A DNA stretch of 64,000 nucleotides from UBA8079 sp965205535 (GTDB lineage: Bacteria; Pseudomonadota; Alphaproteobacteria; UBA6615), in assembly GCA_965205535.1 (NCBI GenBank), contig CBDBHH010000005.1, forward strand, positions 248,001 through 312,000. The letters are read 5' to 3'. Positions 62,227 to 64,000 of this stretch are shown here, in pieces (the first letter of the stretch is position 1; every line of letters begins with the position of its first letter). The position numbers and the translations under genes are program-made. The notes beneath the pieces are model-generated. The model made no database searches and was not told where the DNA came from. It worked only from the letters and a program-made list of their open reading frames with translations.

Positions 62227-62829
62227 ATGAAGACCACCAATTTCACGCCCGAGGAGATGGAGGCGCGGGTCGCGCGCTTCGACAAGATCAAACCCCAGTC
62301 CAGCAGCTACGACGCCGAGGTGGGCATCCCGAAGGAAGTCTACGAGATGATGACCGCGCGCTCGCTCTACCTGCTGATGTCGCCGGAAAACCAGGGCGGG
62401 CCCATGGCCCAGAACCCGGCGGTGACGACCCAGGACATGATGAGCGTGATCATCGCCGAATGTCCGCCGGGCGACGGCCCCCTGCTCCACGCCCATCAGT
62501 TCACCCGCGAGACCTTCTTCTGCCTCAACGGCCGGTTCAAGATTCAGTGGGGCGATGAGGGCGAGAACGAGCTGTTCCTCGACCCCCTCGACATGATCGC
62601 GGTGCCGCCCGGGGTGGTGCGCCGGTTCGAGAATGTCAGCGACGAGACCGCGCGCCTGCTGGTCTGGATCAACGGCGATTCCGAGGAAGCCTTCAACGAT
62701 ATCGACCACCCGCAGATCGAGGCGGACCGGCTCACCGAGAAGTTCGGCGACGAAACGCTGGAGAAATTGCGCGGCATCGGCGTCAGCTTCGAAGCCGGCG
62801 TCGAGGACGGCCGCGACGCGGCGGAGTAG
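62227..62829 (+). CDS. Cupin domain protein
   Basis: The 200-residue protein has one cupin barrel (about 70-140) with HAHQFTRETFFCLNGRFKI and the second motif MIAVPPGVVRRFENVS. A helical N-terminal part (FTPEEMEARVARFDK) and an acidic C-terminal helix frame it. It resembles the cupin at 19257 in overall build (helical start, one barrel, charged tail). It is followed by a strong bidirectional terminator. Confidence 0.87.
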   Translation: MKTTNFTPEEMEARVARFDKIKPQSSSYDAEVGIPKEVYEMMTARSLYLLMSPENQGGPMAQNPAVTTQDMMSVIIAECPPGDGPLLHAHQFTRETFFCLNGRFKIQWGDEGENELFLDPLDMIAVPPGVVRRFENVSDETARLLVWINGDSEEAFNDIDHPQIEADRLTEKFGDETLEKLRGIGVSFEAGVEDGRDAAE

Positions 62830-62844
62830 CCGCGCTCATCCCAC

Positions 62845-62875
62845 AAAAAAAGGGCGCCTCAAAGCGCCCTTTTTC
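62845..62875. terminator. Bidirectional rho-independent terminator
   Basis: A 7-bp stem AGGGCGC/GCGCCCT with loop CTCAAA has a T-run on the plus side and an A-run on the left, so it can end the plus-strand cupin transcript and the minus-strand Old Yellow Enzyme transcript. The in-frame ORF of the latter runs into it only because of a frameshift. Confidence 0.92.
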
Positions 62876-64000
62876 GTATCCGTATCCCGGGATACTCAGC
62901 TCTCGACACCGTCCCGGGCCTCGACCGGGCGGCGGGAATTCCCGTCGGGTTTTCGGCCCAGAAGGCATCATTGCAGTCGATCGTGGCGTACGGCATGACC
63001 ATGGCCGGGTTGAACGCATAGGGTTCCTCGCCCGCCGCGATCTTCCGGGGCCATTCCGGATCGGCCAGCGCACCCTTGGCGATGGCGACGAAATCCCCCT
63101 CTTCCTCGACAATCGCACGATCGGCCAGTGCCGGGTCGTGCAGCTTGCCGTTGGCGAACACCGGTAGGCCGGAATGGCGTCGCGCGAGACCCGACAGGGA
63201 ATGGTCGGTGCCGAACACATGGTCGAGGCCCAGATGGGCGCTGCAGTCGAAGAAATCGATCCCGGTGGCGGCAATCGAGGAGAACACCACCTTGGCGTCG
63301 TCATCGCCGCCGGGCCAGACATAGGTCAGATCGTTGACCTTGGTCTGTGAAATGCGCACGCCCACGGGCACATCCGGGGCCGCGTCGCGCACCGACTGCA
63401 TCACCTCGCAATGGTATTTCACGCGGTTCTCGATCGGCCCGCCATATTCGTCCTCGCGCAGATTGGTGTGCACGGTCAGGAACTGGTCGGGCAGGTAGCC
63501 GTTGGCGCCATGTACCTCGATGCCGTCGAAACCGACCTCCACGGCGCGCCGCGCGGCATGGCCGAAATCCTCGACAACCTGGGCCATCTCGTCCCGCGTG
63601 ATCTCCCGCGGGGTCTGGAAGCCCGTACCCGCACTGCGATAGCGCGGAATCTGCTCCCCGATAGGCGTCACGGCGGAGGCCGAGATCGACCCCTCGACCC
63701 AGTTATTGCCCTGGTTGATGGCGCCGCAATGAAAGATCTGCATGAAGATCGGCACACCCTCGGCATGCACCGCATCGACGACCTTGCGCCAGCTTTCGGC
63801 CTGTTCGTCCGTCGCGATACCCGGCTGGTAGGTGTAGCCCTGACTGTATTTGAGGTCGATATAGACGCCCTCTGTCATCACCATGCCCCAGCCACCGCGC
63901 GCGAAACGGCCGTAATACTCGGCCATCTGGTCGGTGACGATACCGTCCTGGGTCGCGCTGGTGCGCGTCATCGGCGAGACAATGCAACGGTTCGCGAACT
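62859..64000 (-). CDS. Old Yellow Enzyme-type NADH:flavin oxidoreductase (5' end beyond window, C-terminus frameshifted)
   Basis: The partial protein (at least 380 residues) begins in the window with FANRCIVSPMTRTSA, where NR-x-V-x-x-PMT is the FMN-binding start of OYE. It has GWGMVMTEGVY, GVPIFMQIFHCGA, the active-site HGANGYLPDQFL, and FVAIAKGALADPEWP near the end. OYEs reduce activated alkenes or demethylate amines. At 62947-62949 one C is missing from a run: with it, the frame reads ENPDGNSRRPVEARDGVES and stops at 62896-62898, before the terminator. As sequenced it ends in ...YPGIRIRKRAL at 62859, inside the terminator stem. The true end is probably 62896. Confidence 0.88.
   Translation of the reverse strand, partial: FANRCIVSPMTRTSATQDGIVTDQMAEYYGRFARGGWGMVMTEGVYIDLKYSQGYTYQPGIATDEQAESWRKVVDAVHAEGVPIFMQIFHCGAINQGNNWVEGSISASAVTPIGEQIPRYRSAGTGFQTPREITRDEMAQVVEDFGHAARRAVEVGFDGIEVHGANGYLPDQFLTVHTNLREDEYGGPIENRVKYHCEVMQSVRDAAPDVPVGVRISQTKVNDLTYVWPGGDDDAKVVFSSIAATGIDFFDCSAHLGLDHVFGTDHSLSGLARRHSGLPVFANGKLHDPALADRAIVEEEGDFVAIAKGALADPEWPRKIAAGEEPYAFNPAMVMPYATIDCNDAFWAENPTGIPAARSRPGTVSRAEYPGIRIRKRAL

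Noticed and set aside
1..64000. tRNA, rRNA, CRISPR repeats, transposases, integrases and phage genes
   Set aside because: A scan for cloverleaf-type TTCGA-N arms in the intergenic regions, repeat-spacer patterns and transposase motifs found none I could support.

Overview
The window looks like a chromosomal segment of a free-living alphaproteobacterium. G+C is high. Markers are 5-aminolevulinate synthase (C4 haem route), the HDAC-xseB-ispA-dxs block, an adenosylcobalamin-dependent methylmalonyl-CoA mutase with its MeaB chaperone, and proteins laid out like the caulobacterial polarity factors TipN and TipF. I found no rRNA, tRNA, CRISPR array, transposase or prophage gene.

Layout. 0-7.5 kb (minus): the 5' end of tgt, rpmB with a clear terminator, meaB, an Lrp/AsnC regulator, an AT-rich regulatory gap, a 1008-residue TipN-like coiled-coil membrane protein, and scpA. 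7.5-13.8 kb (minus): an adenylate cyclase split by a frameshift, a HAD hydrolase, a TipF-like degenerate EAL protein, an M20 amidohydrolase and a nitrilase-family amidase. 13.9-19.3 kb (plus): mannose-1-phosphate guanylyltransferase, a class III aminotransferase, a cupin, hemA and a PadR-like regulator. 19.3-23.3 kb (minus): cupin, SDR, pdxH, methyltransferase and a YihY membrane protein. 23.4-27.9 kb (plus): fabI, aroC, an AhpD-like protein, and a DUF1007-NicO metal transport pair. 27.9-42.4 kb: rRNA methyltransferases (RlmD-like, TlyA), a damaged hydantoinase/oxoprolinase locus, two oxidoreductases, an acyl-CoA dehydrogenase, then dxs-ispA-xseB-HDAC. 42.6-47.4 kb (plus): an RND efflux pair whose adaptor carries four EF-hand loops. 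47.4-54.4 kb: a possible cAMP signalling and surface-protein locus. 54.4-64 kb: mixed catabolic genes (HpaI-type aldolase, MFS carrier, flavoprotein, PA14 protein, PcaF-type thiolase, DUF3179, cupin, Old Yellow Enzyme).

The most interesting region is 47.4-54.4 kb. A CRP-type regulator whose recognition helix matches E. coli Crp is followed by a TGTGA-N6-TCACT site. Two more such sites lie back to back between a CHASE2 adenylate cyclase and a secreted FecR-domain protein. Next to these is a TPR/beta-barrel protein resembling Slam outer-membrane translocators. Two very short hydrophobic ORFs sit just downstream of the operator sites. I propose a cAMP-regulated cell-envelope module; the parts are visible but the linkage is inference.

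A second theme is broken genes. Five coding regions can be restored by a one- or two-base change (adenylate cyclase, hyuB, an alpha/beta hydrolase, the Slam-like protein, Old Yellow Enzyme). In a sixth case the N-terminus of HyuA is missing and the rest is fused in frame to the hydrolase. Some changes fall in short C/G runs, so sequencing or assembly error must be excluded before they are treated as biology.
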